DNA from: Desulfopila aestuarii DSM 18488
GTDB taxonomy: Bacteria > Desulfobacterota > Desulfobulbia > Desulfobulbales > Desulfocapsaceae
Length of the DNA: 64,000 nucleotides
NCBI RefSeq assembly: GCF_900143695.1
Contig: NZ_FRFE01000018.1
Coordinates: forward strand, 1-64,000
Reading direction: 5' to 3'
The position numbers were made by a program, and so were the translations under genes. Shown one piece after another: positions 54,215 to 63,512 of the stretch. The notes beneath the pieces were generated by a model. It did no database searches, was not told where the DNA came from, and saw only the letters and a list, made by a program, of their open reading frames with translations. Numbering within the stretch: the first letter of the stretch is position 1; the number at the start of each line of letters is the position of its first letter.

Positions 54215-55648
54215 TTACACGACCCAGGTGTCCTTACTGCCGCCGCCTTGCGAGGAATTGACCACCAGCGAACCCTTGGTCAGGGCTACTCGGGTCAACC
54301 CCCCTGGCTGGACATATATGTCTTTGCCGAACAAAACATACGGTCGTAAATCCACATGTCGCCCCTCGATGGCATTGTCGCCGACAATAGTTGGTACGCG
54401 GGAAAGGTTGATGGTGGGCTGGGCCATGTAGTTGCGGGGCTCTGCCGTAATTTTCTCGGCAAAGGCAGCCTGCTCTTCCTTGGTGGAATGAGGGCCAATC
54501 AGCATACCGTAGCCTCCTGATTCATTGGCGGCTTTGACCACCAGCTCATCGAGATGATCGAGCACGTATTTCCGGTCGTCGTCTTTTCGACAGATGTAGG
54601 TGGGGACGTTGGGCAGTATGGGTTCCTTGCCTGTGTAATATTTGACGATCTCAGGGACATAGGCGTAGATTACCTTGTCGTCGGCGATACCGGTGCCGGG
54701 GGCGTTGGCCATGGCGATCCTTCCTTCCTTGTACACCTCCATCAGCCCGGGAACACCAAGCATTGAGTCGGGCCGGAAGGCAAGCGGGTCGATGAAGTCG
54801 TCATCGAGCCTCCGATAGAGTACATCAACCCGTTTCAAGCCCTTGGTGGTTAGCATGTGGACATAGCCGTCTGAGACAACCAGATCCTGGCCTTCCACCA
54901 GTTCAACACCCATTTGCTGGGAAAGGTAGGAATGTTCAAAATAGGCACTGTTATAGATGCCGGGAGTGAGCACGCCGATGGTGGGTGACTGGACATGGTC
55001 AGGAGCAAGATACTCCAGCAGTTCAAGCAGCTTGCTGGGATAATCCTGAACCGGCCTGACCCGAGAGGCGGCGAACACCTGGGGGAAAGTCTTTTTCAGC
55101 ACTTGCCGGTTTTCAAGAACGTAGGAAACACCGGATGGGCAGCGCAGATTGTCTTCCAGCACCATGAAACGGCCCTCATGATCGCGGATCAGGTCGGTGC
55201 CGGTCACATGACACCAGATGCCACGTGGCGGGGTGAAGCCTTCGCACTGTTTGCGGTAGGTCTTGCTGGAGAGGATAAGGTCTTCAGGCACGACCTTATC
55301 TTTTAATATCTTCTTATCGTTGTAGATATCCTGGAGGAACTCATTTAACGCAAAGATTCGTTGCTTGAGGCCTTCTTCGATCTGCTCCCAGTCGGTGGAT
55401 GAAACAATACGGGGAATAATGTCGAAGGGAAATATTTTTTCGGTTCCCTCGCTGCGACCATAAACATTAAAGGTGATGCCCATTTTCAGGAGCTGGGCCT
55501 CAGCCGCCTTCTGACGAATACGCAACTCACCGGGGGGGAGTGCTTCGATCTTGTCTATCAGAAGCTGGGCTTCAGGACGGGGGTTCCCGTTCGAATCAAA
55601 CAGTTCATCGAAAAATCCGTTCGAATCATAATTCTGGAATGTCTGCAT
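54215..55648 (-). CDS. Circularly permuted type-2 ATP-grasp protein
   Basis: Ligase-like protein of 477 residues, first gene of the five-gene cluster. Motifs are [61 protein letters not shown] with [11 protein letters not shown], and near the end [17 protein letters not shown], which carries the nucleotide-binding Lys and Gly-rich loop displaced by the permutation. The reading ends [30 protein letters not shown] (given here only by its ends elsewhere). The ATG at 55648 has AGGAG eight bases upstream; a GTG one codon earlier is possible. A 12-bp palindrome lies about 40 bases before the start. Confidence 0.92.
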   Translation of the reverse strand: MQTFQNYDSNGFFDELFDSNGNPRPEAQLLIDKIEALPPGELRIRQKAAEAQLLKMGITFNVYGRSEGTEKIFPFDIIPRIVSSTDWEQIEEGLKQRIFALNEFLQDIYNDKKILKDKVVPEDLILSSKTYRKQCEGFTPPRGIWCHVTGTDLIRDHEGRFMVLEDNLRCPSGVSYVLENRQVLKKTFPQVFAASRVRPVQDYPSKLLELLEYLAPDHVQSPTIGVLTPGIYNSAYFEHSYLSQQMGVELVEGQDLVVSDGYVHMLTTKGLKRVDVLYRRLDDDFIDPLAFRPDSMLGVPGLMEVYKEGRIAMANAPGTGIADDKVIYAYVPEIVKYYTGKEPILPNVPTYICRKDDDRKYVLDHLDELVVKAANESGGYGMLIGPHSTKEEQAAFAEKITAEPRNYMAQPTINLSRVPTIVGDNAIEGRHVDLRPYVLFGKDIYVQPGGLTRVALTKGSLVVNSSQGGGSKDTWVV

Positions 55649-56098
55649 CACTTCTTCTCCTCATAGATATTGGGGTGAGGAATTGTGATTGTATACAATG
55701 TTTGGGACATTTCTGTACAATCAGAACAATAGTGTAAAACGTACAGGCGATGAGTGGTGGAAAGAGGCCGAAACAGTAAAATCGCCTTGTTGTGAATAGT
55801 TATCAGGCTATCTGGTCCATGTAGTTAATGCAATGATTTTGTTGGCCTGAAGCCGGTATCTGGGGTTGAGGAGGTTGCAGTTGCACCATGCAATATGGGG
55901 AGACTCTGGTAATGGAAGAGAGGTTTGTGACAGCTGTCCGATCGGGTCGGAAGTTGTCAGGAGTGGATGCAAGGAGAAAAGTTTCTGTCAGGGTGAAGAA
56001 AAAGGTGCAATCTGCCGATATGTGAAGGTAGAGACACCTGTCCATCATGCGCAGCATGGTGCAGATAAAGGAACGCATCAGCAGGCAGAGTAGACGTT
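55649..56098. other. Divergent intergenic region of the ligase cluster
   Basis: About 450 bases between the ATP-grasp gene and the divergent repeat-peptidase gene. It contains the palindrome ATTGTATACAAT at 55688-55699 and a related TGTACAAT at 55714-55721. No gene is supported; short open frames toward 56093 lack coding character. Confidence 0.4.
55688..55699. promoter_or_regulatory. Palindrome ATTGTATACAAT before the ATP-grasp gene
   Basis: Perfect 12-bp palindrome with a second TGTACAAT about 20 bases on. Possible operator or core promoter element of the cluster; no known regulator box is matched. Confidence 0.35.
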
Positions 56099-57490
56099 AT
56101 GAACAAATATATCGCTTCCTTAAACGGGCACGCAACGCAAGGCAGAAAGGTTTCAACCGCAAAAGCGAACTATTCTGTCTCTTTTGCCAGCCATTTGCAA
56201 GAGTTCAGCGGCCGGACTTCTGCACAGGGAACAGTGGGTGGCTCAGGCGATCGGATTCTGGTTGGTGAAATTGGCCGTGGTCGCCAGACCGTCTCCGAAC
56301 TGCTGATGCATAATCGGGAATTGAAAAGCTCCACCTGGAACATCCTCTCCTCTCCGGTCAATCGCGACAGGGATTACACCCGGTTGGTGTCGGGTACCAA
56401 AATCTACTATAACCGTCAGGACGGCAGCCTCAGCTGGTCGGGTTCCCCGGCGGTGTCAGTACCAAAACCCGTGCAAGTTGCGGCAGAAAGACCAGTACTC
56501 CACGAAACTGCTGCACCGGTCAAGTTTGTTGAGGAAAAGGTCTCGCCAGAGGCGGTTACCAGCTCTACAGAGCTTGGTGTTATCAGCCGGCAAACTCCCA
56601 CCATCTCCCATCTGTTGAAAGCGCATCCCGAATTTGGCAATGATACCTGGAACATTATTTCCTCATCGGTGAATAATGGAAAAGACTTTCGCCGGATTCC
56701 CCTTGGGGCAGTGGTGACAATCAATCCGGCCACCCGTGAGATCAGTTGGCAGGGTGATGGAGGCAGGGTGGCCATGGCGGCTGCAGCAGAGACGATACCA
56801 CAATCTGTGGCTCTGGCTGCCGTAAAGACAAGCGAGCCTGAGAAGATTGAGGCAACAGAACCGGCAAAGCGCTTAACGGCAGCTGGAGAGCAGGCAAGCG
56901 ACCTGACTGAAGCGGTGCGGCCATTTTTTGGTAAAAATTATAAGGATATAAACTGTTACGAATTGCTGGTCAAAGGCCTTGAGCGGATGAACATCCCCTA
57001 TAGCGGTAAAGGCGGCCTTTTTAGCAAACTTACCCGCATGGCAAAAGAGCAGGGGCTGCCGGCTAATGCCTACCTGAACGGAGAAGGCGTGGTGAAAGCT
57101 GCCGGCTCTCTGGTGCTTTCCAAAAACTATCCCCACACCGCCAACTGGAAGCGGGATGCAGAAAATCTCTACGAAGAGATGGAGCCGCTGCTCGATAAGG
57201 GACAGATCCTTTCGTTTTCCACCAGGCGGCGGGGCCATACCGGTATTGTCTCCCAGCAGGAAAAACAATGGACCTTCATCAATTCAGGGCGGCTGGACAA
57301 TTCGCTCACCAAAGGCAGCCCACGACAGGGGGTTGGTGAAGAAAATTTGCGAGAAGAGATTCGTAACTGGTTTAAGCTCGCCAGCAAAAGTGGCGAGTCG
57401 CTGTCTGTCACCCTGGGCACTCTGGGCGAGGGCAGAATGGTGACGGCCTCCAACACTATCCAGCCAACTTTCGGTCCACGGCGCATCTGA
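56099..57490 (+). CDS. Unknown protein: two 55-residue repeats plus a possible Cys/His peptidase domain
   Basis: I do not recognise this 463-residue protein as a named family. Two repeats are clear by eye: residues 54-113 (TVSELLMHNRELKSSTWNIL...GSLSW) and 160-217 (TISHLLKAHPEFGNDTWNII...REISW), sharing TW-N-I, VN, D-[YF], G and a closing SW; they look LysM-like in size. Low-complexity linkers follow each. The C-terminal 190 residues have Cys286 (DINCYELLVKGLERMNIPY), His380 (RRGHTGIVSQ) and Asn395 (FINSGRLDN), in the order of NlpC/P60-type papain-fold amidases. No signal peptide or membrane helix is seen. It is divergent from the ATP-grasp cluster; a role with it is speculative. Confidence 0.7.
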   Translation: MNKYIASLNGHATQGRKVSTAKANYSVSFASHLQEFSGRTSAQGTVGGSGDRILVGEIGRGRQTVSELLMHNRELKSSTWNILSSPVNRDRDYTRLVSGTKIYYNRQDGSLSWSGSPAVSVPKPVQVAAERPVLHETAAPVKFVEEKVSPEAVTSSTELGVISRQTPTISHLLKAHPEFGNDTWNIISSSVNNGKDFRRIPLGAVVTINPATREISWQGDGGRVAMAAAAETIPQSVALAAVKTSEPEKIEATEPAKRLTAAGEQASDLTEAVRPFFGKNYKDINCYELLVKGLERMNIPYSGKGGLFSKLTRMAKEQGLPANAYLNGEGVVKAAGSLVLSKNYPHTANWKRDAENLYEEMEPLLDKGQILSFSTRRRGHTGIVSQQEKQWTFINSGRLDNSLTKGSPRQGVGEENLREEIRNWFKLASKSGESLSVTLGTLGEGRMVTASNTIQPTFGPRRI

Positions 57491-57648
57491 TCGAACTGCC
57501 ATTCACCTGAACGGCTTTGCCAATTCTGGGGTCGCAATAATCTGCTGTTGGGTTACTATACGCGGTAACTGAACAGCGCCTGCCGTAGGTTTTGCTCTGG
57601 CCAGGCATCATATCTGAAACATCTCTGTATCGTAATCCGTCAACCACC

Positions 57649-59340
57649 ATGAAAAGATTGTATATTATTACGGCATTTTGCCTTGCGATTCTGGTCTGTC
57701 CGCCTTCATCATTTTCCGAAGCTCCCGCCACCTCTGAACAGGCAGCTGCAGTAGAGCAGCCCGCCGCCAAGGAACCAAACGGTCCGGCAGAAATCCTCGC
57801 TTCGCTTTTAGAACTGCGGAAGAATCTTAAGGAGCAGATGCAGCTGTCGAAAAAGAAGCTTGAAGCAAGTAAGTCGGACGCCGAAAAAGAGTCTCTTGAA
57901 AAGGAAATTTCGCAGCTCGATAAGCAACTCTCTGAGAACAGTAATGATTTCGAGCGGATTGCCACAGGTATTGAGCCGGCCCTCTTTGCTGAGAAGAAGC
58001 CCGAGGTGTTCAGCTGGAAAGAGGAAGTAGCAAGTCTTGTTGAACCGGCGATCAAAGAGCTCAAGCGTTTTACTATCCGGGCGAGGCAGAAGACCAATCT
58101 CAAAGATAAGATAGCGGAACTGGAACAGCTGTCCGCAGCAGCCAACCAGGGTGTCGCTCACCTTGAGGAGGTGAGCGTTCAGAGTAAGAACAAACAGGTA
58201 GTTAAAGAGGTTAAAGGTCTGGAGCCGGAATGGCAGAATATTCAGAAGCGGCTTGCTAACAAACTGGAGTTGGCTCAGCGGGAACTGGCTCAGCTGGAAG
58301 ACCAGGAAGTTTCGCTGGTTGAAAGCTCCAGCCAGTCGGTCCGCAATTTTTTTCGTGACCGTGGCCGTTATCTGATTATGGCACTCCTCACTTTTGTTGC
58401 CATTCTCCTTGGTTTCCGACTGCTCTATCGCCTGATTGTCAGAATTTCAGTCCGGCTTACCGGCCAGCAGGAGGAGCGTTCGTTTAAAATACGGCTCCTC
58501 TATATCATCTTCCAGGTTCTGTCGGTCGTCCTGGCAGTGATTGGGCTCTTTTTTGTCCTCTATCTGGCGGAAGACTGGTTCCTGCTCAGTATGGCCATCG
58601 TTTTCTTTCTGGGTCTTGCCTGGACCATTCGTCAGGGTGTGCCACGTTTGTGGCAGGAGGGACGGCTCATGTTGAATGTCGGTGCTGTCCGGGAAAATGA
58701 GCGGATAATGATGTACGGATTGCCGTGGCAAGTGACTACCATCAATGTGTTCTGCAAACTGGTGAACCCTTCGCTGGACACTGAGCTGCGGGTGCCGATC
58801 GAAAACCTGATCGGTCTGACGTCACGGCCCTTTGATCCCGATGAGGCCTGGTTCCCATGCCGCAAAGGCGATTGGGTCGAAGTGAACGGCGGTTCCCGGG
58901 CCAAGGTGGTGAGCCTGTCCCACGAGCAGGTCGAGCTGGTCGAGCGGGGTGGCAGACGTATCTTCTATCCCACCGAGGCTTTTCTGCAGGCCTGTCCAGC
59001 CAACCTGTCACGCAATTTCCGGATGAAAGTTCCATTTGGCATAAGTTACGGTTTGCAGGATAAAGCGACTGATGAAATTCCGAGGATATTGAAAAGCTAT
59101 CTGGAAAAGCGCATGGAAGAAGAAGGCTATTCGAAGAAGTGCCTCAACCTTCTGGTGGAGTTCATGCAGGCCAATTCCTCATCGCTCGATCTGCTGGTCA
59201 TTGCCGATTTTGATGGTGATGTTGCCGATATCTGCAAACGGATTGAGCGGGCCATCCAGAAATGGTGTGTTGAGTGTTGCACGCAAAACGATTGGGAGAT
59301 ACCTTTCCCGCAGCTTACAGTCCATAAGGCAGAGGGGTAA
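57649..59340 (+). CDS. MscS-like channel with apparent duplicated beta domain
   Basis: Membrane protein of 563 residues with a signal peptide (LYIITAFCLAILVCPPSSFS). A coiled-coil periplasmic region (about 45-225) precedes three or four membrane helices (242-330). The pore-helix region (LGLAWTIRQGVPRLWQEG) lacks the Gly/Ala pattern of classical MscS. Two successive beta-domain-like stretches follow: ENERIMMYGLPWQVTTINVF...VPIENLIGL (350-390) and RKGDWVEVNGGSRAKVVSLS...YPTEAFLQA (405-448). The C-terminal alpha-beta domain is typical. The ATG at 57649 was chosen to expose the signal peptide; no good ribosome site is visible. It ends 10 bases from convergent moeA. Confidence 0.78.
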   Translation: MKRLYIITAFCLAILVCPPSSFSEAPATSEQAAAVEQPAAKEPNGPAEILASLLELRKNLKEQMQLSKKKLEASKSDAEKESLEKEISQLDKQLSENSNDFERIATGIEPALFAEKKPEVFSWKEEVASLVEPAIKELKRFTIRARQKTNLKDKIAELEQLSAAANQGVAHLEEVSVQSKNKQVVKEVKGLEPEWQNIQKRLANKLELAQRELAQLEDQEVSLVESSSQSVRNFFRDRGRYLIMALLTFVAILLGFRLLYRLIVRISVRLTGQQEERSFKIRLLYIIFQVLSVVLAVIGLFFVLYLAEDWFLLSMAIVFFLGLAWTIRQGVPRLWQEGRLMLNVGAVRENERIMMYGLPWQVTTINVFCKLVNPSLDTELRVPIENLIGLTSRPFDPDEAWFPCRKGDWVEVNGGSRAKVVSLSHEQVELVERGGRRIFYPTEAFLQACPANLSRNFRMKVPFGISYGLQDKATDEIPRILKSYLEKRMEEEGYSKKCLNLLVEFMQANSSSLDLLVIADFDGDVADICKRIERAIQKWCVECCTQNDWEIPFPQLTVHKAEG

Positions 59341-59350
59341 AGCGCATCTT

Positions 59351-60601
59351 TTATGAGAAATGCGGGCCAAAGGGTGTTGCGGTCAACTGAACCTCGATCA
59401 ACTCGTCCTGTTTATAGGAGGATCTGTCGGCAGCGATAACCATGTAGCAGGATGGCGGCTCGTGTTTACCCGCCATTCTCACCAGGCAGCGTCCGTCACT
59501 GTAGGAGAGGATCCCGCCGCGCAGTTGCATGATTCCTGGCCGGCGAATGGTGATGGGCTGGCTGAGACAGGCACTGATGATCATGGGATATAACGTTCCG
59601 ACGCCCTGTATCTGCAGGAGTGCCGGGCCGACGACGGCGTTCATCAGGGCATGCACAGCGGTGGGTGGGCCGGGAAGCCCGAAAAAGAGTTTCTCACCGA
59701 GAAGGCCGCAGAGCGAGTTCTTGCCCGGAGTAAGATCGAGGTGGTTATAGATCACCTCACCGCCGGCTTCGAGAAACGCCTGTTCGATGAGATCATATTT
59801 GCCGGGCCCCATACCGCCGGTGCTGATAACAAGATCGCATTCTGTCGCCCGCAGTTCAGCAAATGTCTGGGCCAGGGCGGCGTGTGTATCGTGTATCGTC
59901 CCGAGAAACCTTGGCTCACCACCAAAGCGGCGGACAAGTCCGGCGAGGAGATGCTGGTTTGAGGAAATTTTCTGGCCGGGCAAAGGCACACTTCCGATTT
60001 CAACCAGTTCGCTGCCGGTGCAGAAAAAACCGACCCGGGGGCGGCGGAATACTTCTATTTCATTGAGACCCGTTGTGGCCAGCAGACCGATATGCTCTGG
60101 CTGCAGAACTGTCCCGGCCGCGACCACGAGATCTCCTACAGCCATTTCGCTGCCCTCTTCCTCAATATGCGTTCGCAGATTCCCAAGCGCATGTGCCGGA
60201 ATGCGAACCATGTCATTGTCTTTACTACACTCTTCCTGCGGGATGACCCGGTTGCCAGCCTTTGGCACCATCGCCCCTGTCATGATGCGTATGGCCTGGC
60301 CCGGCAGTATGACAGTTTCAGTCACATTGCCTGCCTGAATTATGCCGGTTATCGGGAAAATCTGGTCTGAACCTGCCTCACCTATCCCTGATGCCACCAG
60401 ATAACCATCACGGAGTGATTGCCGGAATGCGGGCTGGGGCAACAGTGCAGTGAGGTCGGTGGCGGTTACCCGTCCCAGAGCTGTGGTGAGCGGAACCACC
60501 TCCCGCTTCATCACCATTATCAGTTGGGAAATTTTCCGCATGCAGGCGGGGTGATCCATAATCATGTCGGTATTATCTGGTATGGCTTGTTGTTTTTTCA
60601 A
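59351..60601 (-). CDS. moeA: Molybdopterin molybdenumtransferase MoeA
   Basis: Cytoplasmic enzyme of 416 residues that inserts molybdate (or tungstate) into adenylated molybdopterin. The N-terminal segment VPLTTALGRVTATDL, the substrate region RQSLRDGYLVAS, IMTGAMVPKAGNRVIPQEE and the MoaB/Mog-like domain CDLVISTGGMGPGKYDLIEQAF, then GLPGPPTAVHAL, identify it. In most MoeA proteins SMRDGYA and GGVSVGDYD occur at these sites; here they read SLRDGYL and GGMGPGKYD, so it may be a diverged paralog. The start chosen is TTG at 60601 with AAGGAAA upstream; ATG at 60565 or 60649 are alternatives. It would supply cofactor to enzymes such as the AOR. Confidence 0.85.
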   Translation of the reverse strand: MKKQQAIPDNTDMIMDHPACMRKISQLIMVMKREVVPLTTALGRVTATDLTALLPQPAFRQSLRDGYLVASGIGEAGSDQIFPITGIIQAGNVTETVILPGQAIRIMTGAMVPKAGNRVIPQEECSKDNDMVRIPAHALGNLRTHIEEEGSEMAVGDLVVAAGTVLQPEHIGLLATTGLNEIEVFRRPRVGFFCTGSELVEIGSVPLPGQKISSNQHLLAGLVRRFGGEPRFLGTIHDTHAALAQTFAELRATECDLVISTGGMGPGKYDLIEQAFLEAGGEVIYNHLDLTPGKNSLCGLLGEKLFFGLPGPPTAVHALMNAVVGPALLQIQGVGTLYPMIISACLSQPITIRRPGIMQLRGGILSYSDGRCLVRMAGKHEPPSCYMVIAADRSSYKQDELIEVQLTATPFGPHFS

Positions 60602-60914
60602 GCTCGTTTCCTTACTCAAGTAGAGAGAATCTGTTCTTGCATGCAGCATACACCACAATCTGACCGTGAGGCAGAAGAATTTGCATACTTTTTTGGACAA
60701 GATAGCGAATGTGTGATAAATGTTCCTGTTAGGAAAAGGGTTGGTGCCGCACATGGCGTCGAGACAGATTCTTTCCCTGTTTCTGCTCTTCTGGGATGGA
60801 GAGCGGTTTTTATTATTTCAGCAGATTGTTCCACAATATCGGGGTCAACGTGATGATGTCTTTTGTGGACAACCTTCCCATGGCTTAACCTCCTATACCC
60901 TTGTCTGGTGATCT
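60602..60914. other. Divergent intergenic region between moeA and exported-protein gene
   Basis: About 310 bases holding the divergent promoters. I see no clear operator, riboswitch or gene. In-frame sequence upstream of the moeA start is rich in Cys and Phe and is not MoeA-like. Confidence 0.35.
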
Positions 60915-62162
60915 ATGAAGAAATCGTTTCATACTGTTTCGTGTATCGTTTCATGTCTATTGATTCTCTGTAGCGGGGGATTGCCCTGTACAGTCCAGGC
61001 CGAGACTCAACTGCCAGTTGCCTTAAGTGCTGCGGATGTCTTGTCGGAGGAACTATTGAAAGGCAACAACTACACAATCGTTGATCCGGTGCGCAATGAC
61101 GGCCTGATCAACACATACAGCCTTTCCACCAGCTATGGCCCGATCATGGTGGAAAGTACGGCGCAGCTCATGATGCGTCTTGGTGAATTGAAGGCCATGC
61201 AGGCCATGGAAGAGGTGGATCGCAAGGGGATTTTTGGCGATGCCGTGATCAAGGGTGTCAAAGCGCCAGTGCAGACGGTTGTGGAGCTGGTGCAGGAGCC
61301 GGTGGAAACTAGCAAGAACATCGTCAAGGGTGCCGGCCGATTCTTCAGCAATATCGGAGCGTCTATCGTGAGTGATGATCCCAGTCAGGATAACGCCCTG
61401 AAGGTTGCCCTTGGTTATGATGTGGCCAAACGGCAGTTTGCCTTCGAGTTTGGGATTGATCCGTATACCAGTTACGAACCGGTGGTCAAGGAGTTGGGTG
61501 AGATCGCCCGCGCCGCCACCGCGGGAGGACTCACCCCGAAAGCGGTATTGGTCATGGTGGATACTGACTTGGCCATGGGGTTGAGAATTTCAGGGACCGC
61601 CAAAGGGCTGAAAGAACTGGTCCGGGACAAATCTCCGGCGGAGCTCAGTAAAATTAATCAGCAGAAGCTCCAGAAGATGGGAGTTGCGGCAAATCAGATT
61701 GATGCTTTCATGAGCAATTACAATTTCAACCCACAGGAAAAAACCTTACTGGTCGGTGAGCTGGATACCATGAAAGGCGTGAATGATAGAGAAATTTTCC
61801 TGACCGTTGCCAGTTCGGCCACCGAGCGGACGGTAGCCGTCTACTACCGGATTGTGGCCCAAATGATGGCCGGTTATCACGCCAATATCGCTCCGGTTGA
61901 ACGGATTGTTGCCATTGACGGTACCTTGCATATTCTGACCACAGGCGGCACCGTGGCCCTCATTGCGCCAGTTGATTATGTGTTTCGGACCGCCAAACTT
62001 GAAAAGAAAATCGATAAGCTCAACGAGGGAATTGCTGCTCTGGAAGTAAAAGGTGGCAAGGAAGTGTGGATTAGCGGCAAAATCGATGGTGAAGCACTGT
62101 CGATGCTGACGGAACGGGGCTGGATCGTGAAAGAAAATTGCAGCGAGGTGCTGATCAAATAA
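60915..62162 (+). CDS. Exported protein of unknown function
   Basis: Protein of 415 residues with a signal peptide (VSCIVSCLLILCSGGLPCTVQA). I do not recognise the family. Residues 60-130 carry a stretch rich in charged helices (MMRLGELKAMQAMEEVDRKG) followed by repeated amphipathic motifs (GVKAPVQTVVELVQEPVETSKNIVKGAG, quoted in fragments). The middle third (ELSKINQQKLQKMGVAANQI) is helical and the end (LEKKIDKLNEGIAALEVKGG) short coiled coil. No catalytic motif is evident. It lies 51 bases upstream of a porin and a lipoprotein gene on the same strand, so it probably acts in the periplasm or envelope with them. Confidence 0.75.
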   Translation: MKKSFHTVSCIVSCLLILCSGGLPCTVQAETQLPVALSAADVLSEELLKGNNYTIVDPVRNDGLINTYSLSTSYGPIMVESTAQLMMRLGELKAMQAMEEVDRKGIFGDAVIKGVKAPVQTVVELVQEPVETSKNIVKGAGRFFSNIGASIVSDDPSQDNALKVALGYDVAKRQFAFEFGIDPYTSYEPVVKELGEIARAATAGGLTPKAVLVMVDTDLAMGLRISGTAKGLKELVRDKSPAELSKINQQKLQKMGVAANQIDAFMSNYNFNPQEKTLLVGELDTMKGVNDREIFLTVASSATERTVAVYYRIVAQMMAGYHANIAPVERIVAIDGTLHILTTGGTVALIAPVDYVFRTAKLEKKIDKLNEGIAALEVKGGKEVWISGKIDGEALSMLTERGWIVKENCSEVLIK

Positions 62163-62213
62163 ACGGGAACGGTAGATTATCCAATAAAGAGCAATAAAAG
62201 GAGTTGATAAGAG

Positions 62214-63512
62214 ATGAATAGAAAACAGAGAGCATTGCTGGCAGGCGCGGGGGCGCTGCTGATGGCGCAGTTTGTTCCGGCTGTCCAGGCTGAGGCCAAA
62301 CAGGTAACGGTTGATGCCAAAATGTTAGAGCAGTTGCAGCAACTGGTTATGGATCAGCAGAAGCAGCTGGACAAGCTGCAGCAACAGGTGGACCAGTTCC
62401 AGCAGACAGCGGTGGCGGCCCAGACCCAGGCCCAGGAGGCCAAAACGGTGGCGGAAGAGGTGAAAACCTCGAGCCAGGCCGCGAAGACGGTTGTTTCGGG
62501 ATCGGAGCGGGTGAAACTTGCTGTTTCCGGACAGGTTAACAGGGCGGTGAATGTTGCGGATGACGGTGATCAAACGGATGCGTATTTTGTCGACAATGGG
62601 GCCTCCAACAGCCGTATCCGCTTTGTTGGCACTGGTGCCATGAGCGAGGATCTGACTCTTGGTACTAACCTGGAGATTGCACTTGCGCCAAATCTCTCTG
62701 GTGATGTGAGTCAGAGTAAACAGGAATCGGGTGATTTTTTCGAAGAACGTGTTGCCGAACTTTATCTGCAGAGTAAACAATATGGAAAAGTTTCTTTAGG
62801 TAAAGGGAGTACTCCCTCCGACGGTACCGCTGAGGTGGATCTTTCCGGCACAGATGTCATCCAGTATGCAAGCTATGCGGATATTGCTGGGGGATTACTT
62901 TTTCGTGAGTCATCAACAAATATGCTGACCGGTGTCAAGGTCTCCAATGCCTTCAACGATTTTGACGGCCTGAGCAGAAAGAGTCGGTTACGTTACGATT
63001 CCCCCTTGTTTTACGGTTTTGGTGTTGCCGGTTCAGTTATCAGCGACAGTCGGTGGGATACTGCACTACGTTGGAGTGGTTCCGGGTATGGCTTCAAGGC
63101 TGGTGCTGCGGCAGCGGTGGCCTATGTCAATGAAAGCAATGCCGATTATCAGTATGATGGGTCTCTATCGCTACTCCACGAGGAGACCGGGCTGAACTTG
63201 ACGTTCTCAGCCGGTACCAAAGATGCTGACAACGGTGATGATCCGTATAGCATCTATACCAAACTCGGCTGGCAGACCCAGTTCTGCCCCCTTGGTAAGA
63301 CTTCATTTGGGCTTGATTACGGTTACGGCGAAAATATCTCGGCGAGCGGTGACGAGGGTGACTCGTTTGGTTTTGCTATGGTACAGACGATTGCCGAGTA
63401 CGGTACCGAGCTGTATTTCCAGTTCCGCCAGTATTCGCTTGATCGTGATAGTATGTATGCCGATGTCGATGACATCAACGTTGGAACCATCGGTGCGAGG
63501 GTGAAATTCTGA
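62214..63512 (+). CDS. Outer-membrane porin with N-terminal coiled coil
   Basis: Outer-membrane protein of 432 residues. The signal peptide is RALLAGAGALLMAQFVPAVQA. Residues 35-90 form a Gln/Lys-rich coiled coil (LQQLVMDQQKQLDKLQQQVD) as in trimeric DcaP-like porins. The rest alternates beta strands, with FVGTGAMSEDLTLGTNLEI and VAELYLQSKQYGKVSLGKGS as in general porins, and ends in a C-terminal Phe (GARVKF), the assembly signal. AAGGAG precedes the start. The substrate is unknown. It shares one base with the small lipoprotein gene. Confidence 0.88.
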   Translation: MNRKQRALLAGAGALLMAQFVPAVQAEAKQVTVDAKMLEQLQQLVMDQQKQLDKLQQQVDQFQQTAVAAQTQAQEAKTVAEEVKTSSQAAKTVVSGSERVKLAVSGQVNRAVNVADDGDQTDAYFVDNGASNSRIRFVGTGAMSEDLTLGTNLEIALAPNLSGDVSQSKQESGDFFEERVAELYLQSKQYGKVSLGKGSTPSDGTAEVDLSGTDVIQYASYADIAGGLLFRESSTNMLTGVKVSNAFNDFDGLSRKSRLRYDSPLFYGFGVAGSVISDSRWDTALRWSGSGYGFKAGAAAAVAYVNESNADYQYDGSLSLLHEETGLNLTFSAGTKDADNGDDPYSIYTKLGWQTQFCPLGKTSFGLDYGYGENISASGDEGDSFGFAMVQTIAEYGTELYFQFRQYSLDRDSMYADVDDINVGTIGARVKF

